Below are positions 1-9,202 of a stretch of DNA of 64,000 nt, one piece after another. Source of the DNA: Bacteroidales bacterium (GTDB lineage: Bacteria > Bacteroidota > Bacteroidia > Bacteroidales > P3); the NCBI GenBank assembly GCA_017469625.1, contig JAFUGA010000054.1, forward strand, positions 57,292 to 121,291, read 5' to 3'. Every line of letters starts with the position of its first letter. The stretch's first letter is position 1. A model generated the notes under the pieces. It saw only the letters and a list, made by a program, of their open reading frames with translations. It ran no database searches and was not told the DNA's origin. Made by a program: the position numbers and the translations under genes.

Positions 1-101
1 GATGAAACTTTGTTTTAATTTTGTAGAACTTTGTTTTAGAATTCTCTTTCTTTGTTTTAGAAAATTAAAACAAAGTTTCGTTAAATTGAAACAAAGTTCT
101 A
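1..101. repeat. 21-bp modular palindromic array R1
   Basis: Intergenic array of AT-rich modules in a 21-bp register: CTTTGTTTTA-type units on the left switch to AAAACAAAG-type units on the right, so the whole can fold back on itself. It starts at the window edge and may extend further left. Directly after it, 103-127 forms a hairpin (TTTTACCA / TGGTAAAA). The rest of the gap up to 308 is AT-rich and must hold the promoter of the next gene, but I see no convincing -7/-33 pair. Confidence 0.85.
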
Positions 102-308
102 TTTTTACCACTCTTTGTTTGGTAAAATCTCTTTCTCATATAAAGAATTAGACTTAAAATTATACAAATATAAAGATAAATTTTGCTTTCCTCTGAAGTA
201 GTTTTCAGTGAAAGAAAAGAAGAATGATAGTATAAAATCTTTAACTAAGTGTGTTTTTTGCATATTTTTTTGTAATTTCGCAAAGAATTTTAACGCATAC
301 AACAAGAT

Positions 309-2363
309 ATGGCTTTTTTATATCCTCAGTTTTTGTGGTTAATGCTTGCAGTTATTCTGCCAATAGTAATACATTTGTTTAATTTTCATAGATTTAAACG
401 AGTGTTTTTTACTAATGTTTCCCTACTCAAAGATTTGGCAACTGTATCTAAAAAACAAAATAAGATAAAAGAAAGGTTGCTGTTGTTGTTTCGTTGTTTG
501 ACTATCGTATTTCTATCCTTGCTTTTTTCACAACCATACATTAAAAAATCTTCTACTCAATTGGCAAACACAGAATCTAATGCTGTAGTTGTGGTATTGG
601 ACAACTCTTTTTCTATGCAAAACATTGCAGATAAGGCTTCTATGTTGGAAACTGCTAAAACGAAGGCAGAGGATATTCTAAAAGAGTATTCGGATAATGA
701 TGTTTTTTGTTTGCTAACTATGGATATGGAGGGCAGACACAAACATTTTGTTTCCAAACAAGAGTTTATGAATTTTCTGAAAGATGTGGAGATTTCATCG
801 GCTTCATTTCCTTATTCTAAACTTGTAAATTCTGCACATAATCTATTGTCTTACAGAAATGAAAAAAGTAAAAGACTTTTCTTTATATCGGATTTTCAAG
901 AGAATGCTTTTGATGAGCAAAACTTTAAGAGAGATACAAACGTTGTAGATGTTTTTCTACCATTGGAGGCAAAAAATTTAGACAATATATATATAGATAC
1001 TGTTTATTTGGATAGGAATATTTATCAAAAAGGGCAGAAAGCAAACATAAATATTTCGGTTAAAAATATTTCAGAACAAGATGTAAAAGATGTACCTCTG
1101 AAACTGTATATAGATGATGTACAACAAAGTATAGCGAATGTATCTATTCCAAAAAATTCTTCAATCTCTGTTCCTATGACTTTCGTTATTCAGAAAAATG
1201 GAACATTGAAAGGTAAGGTTTCTGTATTGGATAATCCTATAGTTTATGATGATGATTTTTATTTCACTCTAAACATAAAAGACAAAATAGGTGTTTTGTG
1301 TCTGAATGGAGAAGGGGAGAATAAGTACATCAATAGATTGTTTGCCAATAGTGAAGAAGTGAGTTTGCAAAATATGAACGAAACAGAGATAGATTTTTCT
1401 AAGTTTGCAAACAATAATCTTATAATTCTGAACTCTCTGCAAAACATATCTTTGGGTCTTGCAAAGGAACTTGTGAATTTTAGAAACAATAATGGTAGTA
1501 TTCTTATCATTCCTCCTAAGAAAATGAACATTCAGTCCTATAATTCTGCACTTGAAGAAATGAAAATGCCAACGTATTCTTCCTTAGTAGAGAGAGAAAA
1601 TACAGTGGTAGTGTTGAATGATAAGAATGATTTGTATAAATCTGTCTTTACTTCAGTAACGGATAATATGGAACTACCAAGGGCAAGGAAATATTACAAA
1701 ATATCCACTACAACTAATAGGTCTATGGCTCCTATAATGACTTTCGCAAATAGGGACGTATTTTTGCTTGAAAGTCCTTCAAATACAGGCAAGGCTTTTA
1801 TGTTTGCAGTTCCTTTTGATGAGAGTTATTCAGATTTTACTTCGCAAACTATCTTTGTTCCTACACTTTGGAATATGGTTTTGTATGCTCAAAATCTTGC
1901 AAATCCTTTTGTGTTTATGAACGATAATGCTTTTGTGGATTTATCCTTATACACAGAAAATTTAGATAAAGAAACTATAACTTTAAAGAAAGAAAACAAT
2001 TCTCAAGGTGTTATACTTCAGATGTTAAGAGAAAATAATCGTTTAGGTTTTAAACTAAACAACCAGATAAAACAAGATGGTATTTATTTCATCTTTGATG
2101 GTGAAAAATCTTTGGGTGCTTTGGCTGTAAATTATCCAAGAGTGGAATCCGATTTACGTTTTATGAATTCTGTACAACTAAGAAAAAAATTGGAAAATAC
2201 TGGTTTTAAAGATGCTAAAGTGTTTAATGACAGAAAGATGATAAGTACATATTTTACACAAAGCAAAAAAGGATTTGATTTTACTTATCTACTGCTTATA
2301 CTTGTTTTGCTAAGTATTTCTGTGGAAAGTTTTATACTGTGGCAAATAAAGAAGAAACAATAA
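309..2363 (+). CDS. BatA-like membrane protein with vWA domain
   Basis: A 684-residue inner-membrane protein. Residues about 5-26 and 57-78 are two hydrophobic segments separated by a basic stretch, the double-membrane N-terminus of BatA/aerotolerance-type proteins. A von Willebrand A-like domain follows with a MIDAS-type DxSxS at 98-102 (DNSFS). A long periplasmic region leads to a last membrane helix at about 655-680 and a basic tail. The role is unclear in this family; envelope or protein-complex assembly has been suggested for Bat proteins. No MoxR or other bat gene is adjacent, so this is the stand-alone long type common in Bacteroidota. The next gene starts 18 bp downstream on the same strand, which suggests co-transcription. 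Confidence 0.8.
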   Translation: MAFLYPQFLWLMLAVILPIVIHLFNFHRFKRVFFTNVSLLKDLATVSKKQNKIKERLLLLFRCLTIVFLSLLFSQPYIKKSSTQLANTESNAVVVVLDNSFSMQNIADKASMLETAKTKAEDILKEYSDNDVFCLLTMDMEGRHKHFVSKQEFMNFLKDVEISSASFPYSKLVNSAHNLLSYRNEKSKRLFFISDFQENAFDEQNFKRDTNVVDVFLPLEAKNLDNIYIDTVYLDRNIYQKGQKANINISVKNISEQDVKDVPLKLYIDDVQQSIANVSIPKNSSISVPMTFVIQKNGTLKGKVSVLDNPIVYDDDFYFTLNIKDKIGVLCLNGEGENKYINRLFANSEEVSLQNMNETEIDFSKFANNNLIILNSLQNISLGLAKELVNFRNNNGSILIIPPKKMNIQSYNSALEEMKMPTYSSLVERENTVVVLNDKNDLYKSVFTSVTDNMELPRARKYYKISTTTNRSMAPIMTFANRDVFLLESPSNTGKAFMFAVPFDESYSDFTSQTIFVPTLWNMVLYAQNLANPFVFMNDNAFVDLSLYTENLDKETITLKKENNSQGVILQMLRENNRLGFKLNNQIKQDGIYFIFDGEKSLGALAVNYPRVESDLRFMNSVQLRKKLENTGFKDAKVFNDRKMISTYFTQSKKGFDFTYLLLILVLLSISVESFILWQIKKKQ

Positions 2364-2381
2364 CAAAAAAAAACTAAAATA

Positions 2382-3332
2382 ATGAAAAAGAAGAAACTAT
2401 TAGTATTGATGTTGTCTGTATCATTAGGTTTCGGCGTAATGGCAGAAGAAGACAATGTAGTAAAAACTGTAAATGAAGAACAAACAGTAGAGGTTGCAGA
2501 TGAAAATGTTGCAGATAGTGTTAAACCAAAACATTGGACTTTAAAATCAAGTCTAATACTTACTGCTGAACAGACACAAATAGACAATTGGGCAGCGGGT
2601 GGTTATAGCAACATAGCCTTCGGAGGTTTGTTTAAAGGTTTTTACAATTACCTAAACAAGAAACATAAAGTAGATAACACTGTTGAATTGGCTTATGGAC
2701 GTACTCGCCAAGATTTGTCAGGTGAAGGTATATTTGATAAAACTAATACTTGGGTAAAAAGCGATGATAAGATAGAGTTGAACTCTATTTACGGTTATCA
2801 AGCGGTTAAGAATTGGAACTACTCTGGTTTGTTGAACTTAAAGACTCAGTTTGATAATGGTTACAAAGTTTCAAGTGGAGATACAATACCTGTTTCTGCT
2901 GGATTATCTCCTATAGTTCTTACAACATCTGTCGGAATGGAATACAAGACAGCAAACTTCTCTGCTATGTTTTCTTTCCTTACAGGAAAAACTACTTTTG
3001 TAGGTGATAGAAGATTGAGAGGTAAGACTGCACATTTCGGATATACCGATGACCCAGACCATGCGTGGAAGTTCTCTTTGGGTTCTTATATAAAATTGTT
3101 CTATCAGAAAGATATATTTACCAATGTTAATCTTTTGGCAAAATTGGATTTCTTCTGGGATTACGAAAAACCTTTGATAGACACAGACATCAACGGAGAG
3201 TTATTCCTAACCATGAAGATAAGCAAATATCTTAGTGCCTTTGTGAGCATACAAGCTGCTATAGATAAAGATTTCTCTACTGCACTGCAATTCAAAGAAA
3301 GATTTGGTATATCTATACCACTTAATTTCTAA
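2382..3332 (+). CDS. DUF3078 family outer-membrane-associated protein
   Basis: A 316-residue protein with an N-terminal signal peptide (about residues 1-21) and an acidic linker, then the DUF3078 domain from about residue 50 to the end. The family signature is visible as WTLKSSLILTAEQTQIDNW, followed by alternating amphipathic strands ending in an aromatic residue, consistent with a small beta-barrel or beta-rich envelope protein. No biochemical function is established for the family. It follows the BatA-like gene by 18 bp and is probably in one operon with it. The call rests on family resemblance; the barrel topology is inferred. Confidence 0.8.
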   Translation: MKKKKLLVLMLSVSLGFGVMAEEDNVVKTVNEEQTVEVADENVADSVKPKHWTLKSSLILTAEQTQIDNWAAGGYSNIAFGGLFKGFYNYLNKKHKVDNTVELAYGRTRQDLSGEGIFDKTNTWVKSDDKIELNSIYGYQAVKNWNYSGLLNLKTQFDNGYKVSSGDTIPVSAGLSPIVLTTSVGMEYKTANFSAMFSFLTGKTTFVGDRRLRGKTAHFGYTDDPDHAWKFSLGSYIKLFYQKDIFTNVNLLAKLDFFWDYEKPLIDTDINGELFLTMKISKYLSAFVSIQAAIDKDFSTALQFKERFGISIPLNF

Positions 3333-3358
3333 GTGAGAGAAAGAAAAAACAAGATAAA

Positions 3359-3601
3359 CTATCGTATGAAATCAAAAATATCTGTTTCGCGAGGAGCAAA
3401 TAAAGATAGTTGATTTTCGGATTCATCTTTCGGTAGAGTAACATTAGCTGCAAGGTATTCTTTAAGGATTTTCTTTGCAGCTGTTTTTTCACTCATAGAG
3501 TTCAACTTAGCGTATCTTTCTAACAAAAGAGTATCCTTAGAAGATAAAATAATTTTTAAACTTATATTTTTTTTCTTTTTTAAATGAGTTTTTTTTCTCA
3601 T
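3359..3601 (-). CDS. Small basic protein, possible ribbon-helix-helix type
   Basis: An 80-residue protein; I chose the ATG at 3601 because the longer frame to 3664 would start at TTG and run through the upstream spacer. The N-terminus is strongly basic, followed by a strand-like stretch (ISLKIILSS) and helices ending near residue 55, then an acidic tail. The strand-helix-helix order resembles small ribbon-helix-helix DNA-binding proteins, but this is inference. It is divergent from kdsA with about 107 bp between starts. No certain function; it may be a conserved Bacteroidales hypothetical protein. Confidence 0.55.
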   Translation of the reverse strand: MRKKTHLKKKKNISLKIILSSKDTLLLERYAKLNSMSEKTAAKKILKEYLAANVTLPKDESENQLSLFAPRETDIFDFIR

Positions 3602-3708
3602 CTTTGCAAATTGTTTGATTAAAATGATTACAAACGTTAAAATTATTTGCCAAAAGTACAACAAAATTTTGGAAATACTTATGTTAGAACAAAAAAATAT
3701 GAATTAAA

Positions 3709-4521
3709 ATGACTTTATACGAAAAACTAAAGAATGATAAGAAGAATTTTTTCTTGCTTGCTGGTCCTTGCGTAATAGAAGATGAACAATCGCCAAAAGA
3801 GATAGCCAAAACACTGAAACAGATTACAGATAAACTGTCTATACCTTTTGTTTTCAAGGCATCATATCGCAAAGCCAACCGTTCAAAGATAGATTCTTTT
3901 ACAGGTATAGGAGATGAAAAAGCTTTAAAGGTTATATCCGAGATAGGCAAAGAATTAAACGTTCCTACCGTTACAGATATTCACACACCAGAAGAAGCAC
4001 TGTTGGTAGCAGATTATGTAGATATACTTCAGATACCTGCATTCCTTTGCAGACAAACAGACCTTCTTATTGCAGCAGCAAAGACTAACAAGATAGTAAA
4101 TGTAAAGAAAGGACAGTTTCTTTCACCTGAAAGTATGAAATTTGTTGTTGAGAAAATACAACAAACAGGTAACAATAATATTATTTTGACAGATAGGGGT
4201 ACTTTCTTTGGTTACCAAGATTTAGTGGTAGATATACGTTCTATACCTATAATGCAAGAAAACAATGTTCCTGTTGTTATGGATATTACCCACTGTTTGC
4301 AGAAACCAAATCAAACCTCAGGTGTTTCTGGTGGCGACCCAAAAATGATAGAAACAATAGCCAAAGCGGCAATTGCGGTAGGAGCAGACGGTATCTTTAT
4401 GGAAACACATCCAAATCCAGAAAAAGCCAAGAGCGATGGCAAAAATATGATACAACTGTCTGAAGTAGAGAAACTATTAACAAAATTAGTTACCCTAAAA
4501 CAAACAATAAACAACCTGTAA
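3709..4521 (+). CDS. kdsA: 3-deoxy-8-phosphooctulonate synthase (Kdo-8-P synthase)
   Basis: A cytoplasmic 270-residue enzyme that condenses phosphoenolpyruvate with arabinose 5-phosphate to Kdo 8-phosphate, an early step of lipopolysaccharide inner-core synthesis. The full-length TIM barrel is recognisable from LLAGPCVIE near the N-terminus, FKASYRKANRSK, QIPAFLCRQTDLL, the VKKGQFLSP strand, LTDRGTFFGY and VVMDITHCLQKP, all hallmarks of KdsA as opposed to the related DAHP synthases. It stands alone, with a strong terminator overlapping its stop codon. Confidence 0.95.
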   Translation: MTLYEKLKNDKKNFFLLAGPCVIEDEQSPKEIAKTLKQITDKLSIPFVFKASYRKANRSKIDSFTGIGDEKALKVISEIGKELNVPTVTDIHTPEEALLVADYVDILQIPAFLCRQTDLLIAAAKTNKIVNVKKGQFLSPESMKFVVEKIQQTGNNNIILTDRGTFFGYQDLVVDIRSIPIMQENNVPVVMDITHCLQKPNQTSGVSGGDPKMIETIAKAAIAVGADGIFMETHPNPEKAKSDGKNMIQLSEVEKLLTKLVTLKQTINNL

Positions 4522-4542
4522 CAAAGTACAGGTTGTTTTTGT
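4511..4542 (+). terminator. Intrinsic terminator of kdsA
   Basis: Ten-base-pair stem ACAACCTGTA (4511-4520) / TACAGGTTGT (4527-4536) with a 6-nt loop, followed by a T-run. The left arm contains the kdsA stop codon. The convergent regulator gene ends at 4551, so it may also help stop that transcript, although the T-run is weaker on that strand. Confidence 0.9.
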
Positions 4543-4550
4543 TATCATTA

Positions 4551-5240
4551 TTATTGTTCTACTACAAGTTTAAAACCAAGAGAATGTTCATTCTTTATGC
4601 TAACTTTTTCATCTGGTTTCAGATAAGAACGAAGTTTCGCAATATAAACGTCCATACTTCTTGAGGTTCTAAAATCGTTTTTACCCCAAATATGATTTAG
4701 AAGTTTTTCTCTTGGAACCAACTTTCCAATGTTCTTAACTAAGTAGCATAAAAGATATGCTTCTTTTTTTGTCAATCGTCTTGTTTTTTCTTTTCCCGAT
4801 TGTTCGTTTGTCAGTGTTAGTACGCGAGAAAGAGAATTGAAAGTAAATCTTCCAAAGTTATACAACCTTTCTACCTGTATAACGTCCTTTGACTTGTTGT
4901 AAGTTTTTGCCAAAGTAGCATAAGATATAGGTTGTTCTACATATTGCAGTAAAGGATACTTTTCCGTAACGGTTTTTATCTCTTTTTTTGTTTTGCAAAC
5001 AAGAATAATACTAACATCTCTGTCAGTCTTTTTAATCTTTTTTGCAATTTTTTCTCTATCCTTTACTTCTCTTCCTATAATAATACATTCTATTGCTGTA
5101 TTTTTAGAAATATCTGCAACAAGAGAAAGATTTTCAGATATTAACACATCAAAATCATTTTTCTCTAAATTTTTCTTGAGTTTCATACTGTCAAAACCAT
5201 TTGTTCCGACAATAAATACTCTTTCCTTTCTCTTTTCCAT
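4551..5240 (-). CDS. OmpR/PhoB-type regulator with degenerate receiver
   Basis: A 229-residue protein. Residues about 130-227 form a winged-helix OmpR/PhoB effector domain (TRRLTKKEAYLLCYL, LLNHIWGKNDF, SRSMDVYIAKLRSYL, IKNEHSLGFKL). Residues 1-115 have the length and strand pattern of a receiver, but the usual acidic pair after the first strand is replaced (VFIVGTNGF), the phospho-acceptor Asp position reads Gly (IIIGREV, near residue 56) and the switch Lys motif reads VEQP. Phosphorylation by a histidine kinase is therefore unlikely; no kinase gene is adjacent. It begins 13 bp downstream of the lepB stop and is probably co-transcribed with it. Confidence 0.85.
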   Translation of the reverse strand: MEKRKERVFIVGTNGFDSMKLKKNLEKNDFDVLISENLSLVADISKNTAIECIIIGREVKDREKIAKKIKKTDRDVSIILVCKTKKEIKTVTEKYPLLQYVEQPISYATLAKTYNKSKDVIQVERLYNFGRFTFNSLSRVLTLTNEQSGKEKTRRLTKKEAYLLCYLVKNIGKLVPREKLLNHIWGKNDFRTSRSMDVYIAKLRSYLKPDEKVSIKNEHSLGFKLVVEQ

Positions 5241-5253
5241 AGGCTTTTTAGTT

Positions 5254-6990
5254 TTATTTTATTATTCTGAATAGTTTATTCCATCTTACTTTTTTTAGGA
5301 AACTTTGGTCTTTGTTCCAAGAGAACCATACAAAAGATGCTTTTCCTACAATGTGGTCTTCTGGTACAAAACCCCAGAAACGAGAATCTGCAGAATTGTG
5401 CCTATTGTCTCCCATCATCCAATAGTAATCCATCTTAAAAGTATAGTTTTTTGCAACCTTGCCGTTCAAAAACCATTTATCTCCTTGTTTTTCTAAAGTA
5501 TTTCCTTCAAAATTTATAATTGCACGTTTGTAAAACAATACATTGTTATCGTTCAACTCTATTGTCATACTTTTCTTTGGAATACGTACAGGTCCATAAT
5601 AATCTACGTTCCAATTATAATCACTATATGGGAACAAATCTCTACTCTTGAATCCCTTCATAGTAACTATAGGAAATATATCTTCAACATAATTAGGTTT
5701 TAGTTTTATTTCCTCCATTATCTCTTTTGAAAGTGGTAGAGTTACGTATGCTTGTATGTTATTCAATTGTTCTTCTTCCACGTCTGCATTTTTCAAAAAT
5801 GCTCGTACATCATTAAGACTTGGGTGGAAAAAGATTTGACATAAAATTTGTCTATTATCATCACTGATAAGAGAGTAATCACTCTGTTTATCATCTAAAG
5901 GTTTAATAGAAAGAACGTAAGCCTGATTTTTCAAGTTCTCTATTTGTTTCTTTGTTAATGAAATATAAACATAACTATTCATCATCTGCATATCTTCCAA
6001 AGAAACTCCTATGTTCAACAACTCTTTTTCGTTGAAATAGTATCCATCTTTCACCTTTATAGCATAGGTTATCTGATAATCTTTTGGATTTTCTATTCTC
6101 TTACCATTTATATATACATATCTATCTTTTATTTCTATGGTTTCACCAGGAAGACCTATACAACGTTTTATAAAGTTCTCTCTTTTATCTACAGGTCTTG
6201 AGATAATATCTCCAAAGTTTTGTTTGTCATTCCAAACATTCTCTCTTCCATATTCTCTAACTAAAGCATAATAACTTTCATTGCTCTGAAATCTTGTAGA
6301 AAGTGTATCTCCGTCAGGAAAGTTGAACACAACAGCATCTCCTCTTTTTATCTTGGCAAAACCAGGTAATCTATGGTAAGGAAGATGTGGTTTTTCCAAA
6401 TAAGATTTCATAGTAGTAAAAGGTAGAGTGTTATGAACCAAAGGAAAACTTAACGGTGTGTTTGGTATTCTTGGACCGTATGTCATCTTGCTTACAAACA
6501 AGAAATCGCCAACCAATAAACTTTTTTCCATAGAAGAAGACGGTATCTTGTAGGCTTCAAAACAGAATGTCCTAATAATAGTGGCTGCAATAACAGCAAA
6601 AATTATTGCATCAGCCCAATCTCTTACTACTCCTACTTTATGTTCTGGCAAATCTTTAGGGTGAGAGTATATTTCTTTTTTACTCCAACCCAAAATAGGC
6701 AAGATAATAAAAGGAAACAAAGCAGTAAGAATTTGATACCAAAGAGAATATTTCTTAAAACACTTAACTATTTCTATAAAAACAAGAATTATGCAAAATA
6801 TATTTATAAAAGGAATCAAACAATACAAAAACCACCAAGCTTTTTTATCAATAATTTTTGTCGCAATCCATATATTATAAAAAGGAATCAAACTTATCCA
6901 ACCCTTGTATCCTGCTTTTGTGAATATACCCCACAACCCGAAAAAAACGAGAACACAACTTATGATAAACAATGTTATATATATATCCAT
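5254..6990 (-). CDS. lepB: Signal peptidase I with N-terminal DUF5684-like domain
   Basis: Membrane serine protease that removes signal peptides from exported proteins. I place the start at the ATG at 6990; the longer frame begins with TTG at 6999. Residues 1-105 contain several membrane helices and a YKGWISLIPFYN signature of the DUF5684-type N-domain often found on Bacteroidota LepB. A helix at about 127-142 precedes the catalytic Ser (IPSSSM, Ser about 153). The Lys region is NFIKRCIGLPGETIEI and the C-terminal box is MMGDNRHNSADSRFWG. The protein is long (578 residues) because of a large insertion between boxes, usual for this phylum. The regulator gene follows 13 bp after its stop. Confidence 0.93.
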   Translation of the reverse strand: MDIYITLFIISCVLVFFGLWGIFTKAGYKGWISLIPFYNIWIATKIIDKKAWWFLYCLIPFINIFCIILVFIEIVKCFKKYSLWYQILTALFPFIILPILGWSKKEIYSHPKDLPEHKVGVVRDWADAIIFAVIAATIIRTFCFEAYKIPSSSMEKSLLVGDFLFVSKMTYGPRIPNTPLSFPLVHNTLPFTTMKSYLEKPHLPYHRLPGFAKIKRGDAVVFNFPDGDTLSTRFQSNESYYALVREYGRENVWNDKQNFGDIISRPVDKRENFIKRCIGLPGETIEIKDRYVYINGKRIENPKDYQITYAIKVKDGYYFNEKELLNIGVSLEDMQMMNSYVYISLTKKQIENLKNQAYVLSIKPLDDKQSDYSLISDDNRQILCQIFFHPSLNDVRAFLKNADVEEEQLNNIQAYVTLPLSKEIMEEIKLKPNYVEDIFPIVTMKGFKSRDLFPYSDYNWNVDYYGPVRIPKKSMTIELNDNNVLFYKRAIINFEGNTLEKQGDKWFLNGKVAKNYTFKMDYYWMMGDNRHNSADSRFWGFVPEDHIVGKASFVWFSWNKDQSFLKKVRWNKLFRIIK

Positions 6991-7109
6991 AATGTTCAAA
7001 AATTTTATTTAATTTTATTCTAAAACAATTTTACTAAAAAACTTTCGTTTCATAATACGAAACCTTTATTTTTATGTATAACGAAAAAAATTTAAAATAA
7101 TTATAAATT

Positions 7110-8864
7110 ATGAAAAGAATATTTGCAATTTTTATCACAATTTGTGTTTCAACTATAGTATTTGCTCAGAAAAATGGCTTGGAACAAAATACTAAAAAGA
7201 TGGCAAGAATGATGTGGTTGATAGAAAATTACTATGTAGATACCACAAATATTTCTCATCTTACAGAGGAAGGTTTAAAAACTATGTTAAAAGATTTAGA
7301 CCCGCACTCTGTGTATATTCCAACCTCAGATGTTCAAAAAATGAATGAACCTTTGCAAGGTAATATAATAGGTATAGGAGTTACTTTTCAACTTTTAAAC
7401 GATACTATTCACGTAATGGAGGTTGTGGCAGATGGACCAGCAGAAAAAGTAGGTATATTACCAGGAGATAGAATTGTAAAGGTGAATGATACTTTGGCAA
7501 TAGGGGATAGCATAAACAATGATTGGGTTATGAAACACCTAAGAGGTAAAAAAGGTAGCAAAGTCAAAGTGGGAATACAACGAAGTGGCAGAGGAGAACT
7601 TTCTTTTGATATAATAAGAGATAAGATACCTTTAAACAGTGTGGATACTTATTTTATGATAGATAAGGAAATAGGATATATTTCTTTAAGACGTTATGCT
7701 CAAGCCTCAAGAGATGAAGTCGTTGCGGCTATAGACAGTCTTAAAAAACAAGGAATGAAGAAACTTATCTTTGATTTAAGGAGTAATGGAGGTGGATATT
7801 TGGAAACAGCGTTCAAAATTTGCGATGAATTTTTACCAAAAGACAAACTTGTAGTATATACCGAAGGAATACATCAACAAAGACAAGAATTTACAACCCT
7901 ATCCAATAATGGTGCTTGGGAAAAAGGCGAACTTGTCATACTTACAGATGAATACACGGCTTCAGCATCAGAGATTACTTCGGGTGCAATACAGGATTGG
8001 GATAGAGGAGTAATAATAGGTAGAAGAACTTTCGGAAAAGGATTGGTACAAAGACCATTTAATTTTGATGACCGTTCGCAAGTAAGACTTACTATAGCAC
8101 GTTATTATATTCCATCGGGACGTTGCATACAAAAACCTTACGAAGACGGTACAGATGAGTACTTTAAGGATTATGCAAAAAGACTTTCTCACGGTGAAAT
8201 GATATATGCAGATTCTATTTCTTTCCCAGATTCTCTTAAATACAAGACTTACAAAGGTAGAACCGTTTATGGTGGTGGTGGAATAATGCCAGATATTTTT
8301 GTGTCTATGGATACGAGTAGAGCATCAGACTATTATATAAACCTAAGAAGTAAAAACCTTTTTAACGATTTTTCTATCAATTATGCAGAACAAAACAGAG
8401 AGGAATTGTTAAAAAATTATCCAACTTTTGAATCTTTTAATGCTGCATGGAAAGATTTAAATCTTATAAAAGAGTTTGAACAATATGCTTTGGAAAAAGG
8501 AGTTGTACGTTCAGAGATAAAGAAAGATTGGGTAAATGCTATGTTTGAGGATTATCTAAAAGATTTAAAACAAGACTCTTCTATGACTTACCAAGATTAT
8601 ACTTCGTATGCAAAAGCCATATTTGAAAATGCAGAAATGCGAAAAACTATAATGGAAAAAGCACAAAAAGAAGATGAAAAATCTAAGGAAATAATAGAAA
8701 ATTCAGATAAACATATAGATTCTGTTTTGAAAGGTTTTATAGCACGTAACCTTTATGGAACAAAATATTATTATATGTCAGTACAGCAAAACGATGAAAC
8801 CTTGCAAAAAGCAGTAGAAGTTTTAAAAAACAATTCTTTATATAAATCTCTTTTGAAGAAATAA
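7110..8864 (+). CDS. S41 family C-terminal processing protease (Ctp/Prc-like)
   Basis: An exported serine protease of 584 residues with a signal peptide at 1-19 (cleavage after ...STIVFA). A PDZ domain spans roughly 80-165 (GIGVTFQLLNDTIHVMEV, GILPGDRIVKVND). The peptidase core shows FDLRSNGGGYLETA and the catalytic Ser/Lys/Gln set: Ser285 in TASASE, Lys310 and Gln314 in RTFGKGLVQ, with the 25-residue Ser-Lys spacing of the CtpB/D1P group. A helical C-terminal extension follows. It likely trims periplasmic or outer-membrane proteins. The stop codon is immediately followed by repeat array R2. Confidence 0.93.
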   Translation: MKRIFAIFITICVSTIVFAQKNGLEQNTKKMARMMWLIENYYVDTTNISHLTEEGLKTMLKDLDPHSVYIPTSDVQKMNEPLQGNIIGIGVTFQLLNDTIHVMEVVADGPAEKVGILPGDRIVKVNDTLAIGDSINNDWVMKHLRGKKGSKVKVGIQRSGRGELSFDIIRDKIPLNSVDTYFMIDKEIGYISLRRYAQASRDEVVAAIDSLKKQGMKKLIFDLRSNGGGYLETAFKICDEFLPKDKLVVYTEGIHQQRQEFTTLSNNGAWEKGELVILTDEYTASASEITSGAIQDWDRGVIIGRRTFGKGLVQRPFNFDDRSQVRLTIARYYIPSGRCIQKPYEDGTDEYFKDYAKRLSHGEMIYADSISFPDSLKYKTYKGRTVYGGGGIMPDIFVSMDTSRASDYYINLRSKNLFNDFSINYAEQNREELLKNYPTFESFNAAWKDLNLIKEFEQYALEKGVVRSEIKKDWVNAMFEDYLKDLKQDSSMTYQDYTSYAKAIFENAEMRKTIMEKAQKEDEKSKEIIENSDKHIDSVLKGFIARNLYGTKYYYMSVQQNDETLQKAVEVLKNNSLYKSLLKK

Positions 8865-9082
8865 CCATAAAATAAAACTTCGTTTCAGAAAAATAGAACT
8901 TGATTTTGCATTCATAGAACTTCGTTTTAGAATTCTAAAACTTGATTCTATGTTCACAGAACTTGATTCTAATTTTCTAAAACGAAGTTTTAATTTCACG
9001 AAACAAAAAGATAGATTTCTAAAACAAAGAGATAGAAAATTAAAACAAAGAGATAGAATTCTAAAACTTTGTTTCGCTATGG
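8865..9082. repeat. 21-bp modular palindromic array R2
   Basis: Array of AT-rich modules (CTTCG/CTTTG/CTTGA cores left, CAAAG cores right, separated by ATTCTA, AGATAG or TTTCAC blocks). It is closed by CCATA (8865-8869) and TATGG (9078-9082), an inverted repeat specific to this locus. It starts one base after the protease stop codon, so it would be part of that mRNA's 3' end. The remaining bases to 9202 contain the start region of the next gene and nothing else I can name. Confidence 0.85.
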
Positions 9083-9202
9083 TGGAATAAAATTTTGCAA
9101 AAAAATAGTGAAATTTGCAGAAAATAAACTAAATTTGCAGTGCAGTAATGTTAAAAACCGTATATTTATATTATAAAATTAACTAAAAAAACAAAAAGTA
9201 TT

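Noticed and set aside
105..305. 66-residue open frame on the minus strand beside array R1
   Set aside because: Low-complexity K/F/N-rich product, no family resemblance, runs from the array through the upstream region of the BatA-like gene.
6991..6999. Extended TTG start for signal peptidase I
   Set aside because: The ATG at 6990 gives the same protein without three extra residues and is the more usual start codon.
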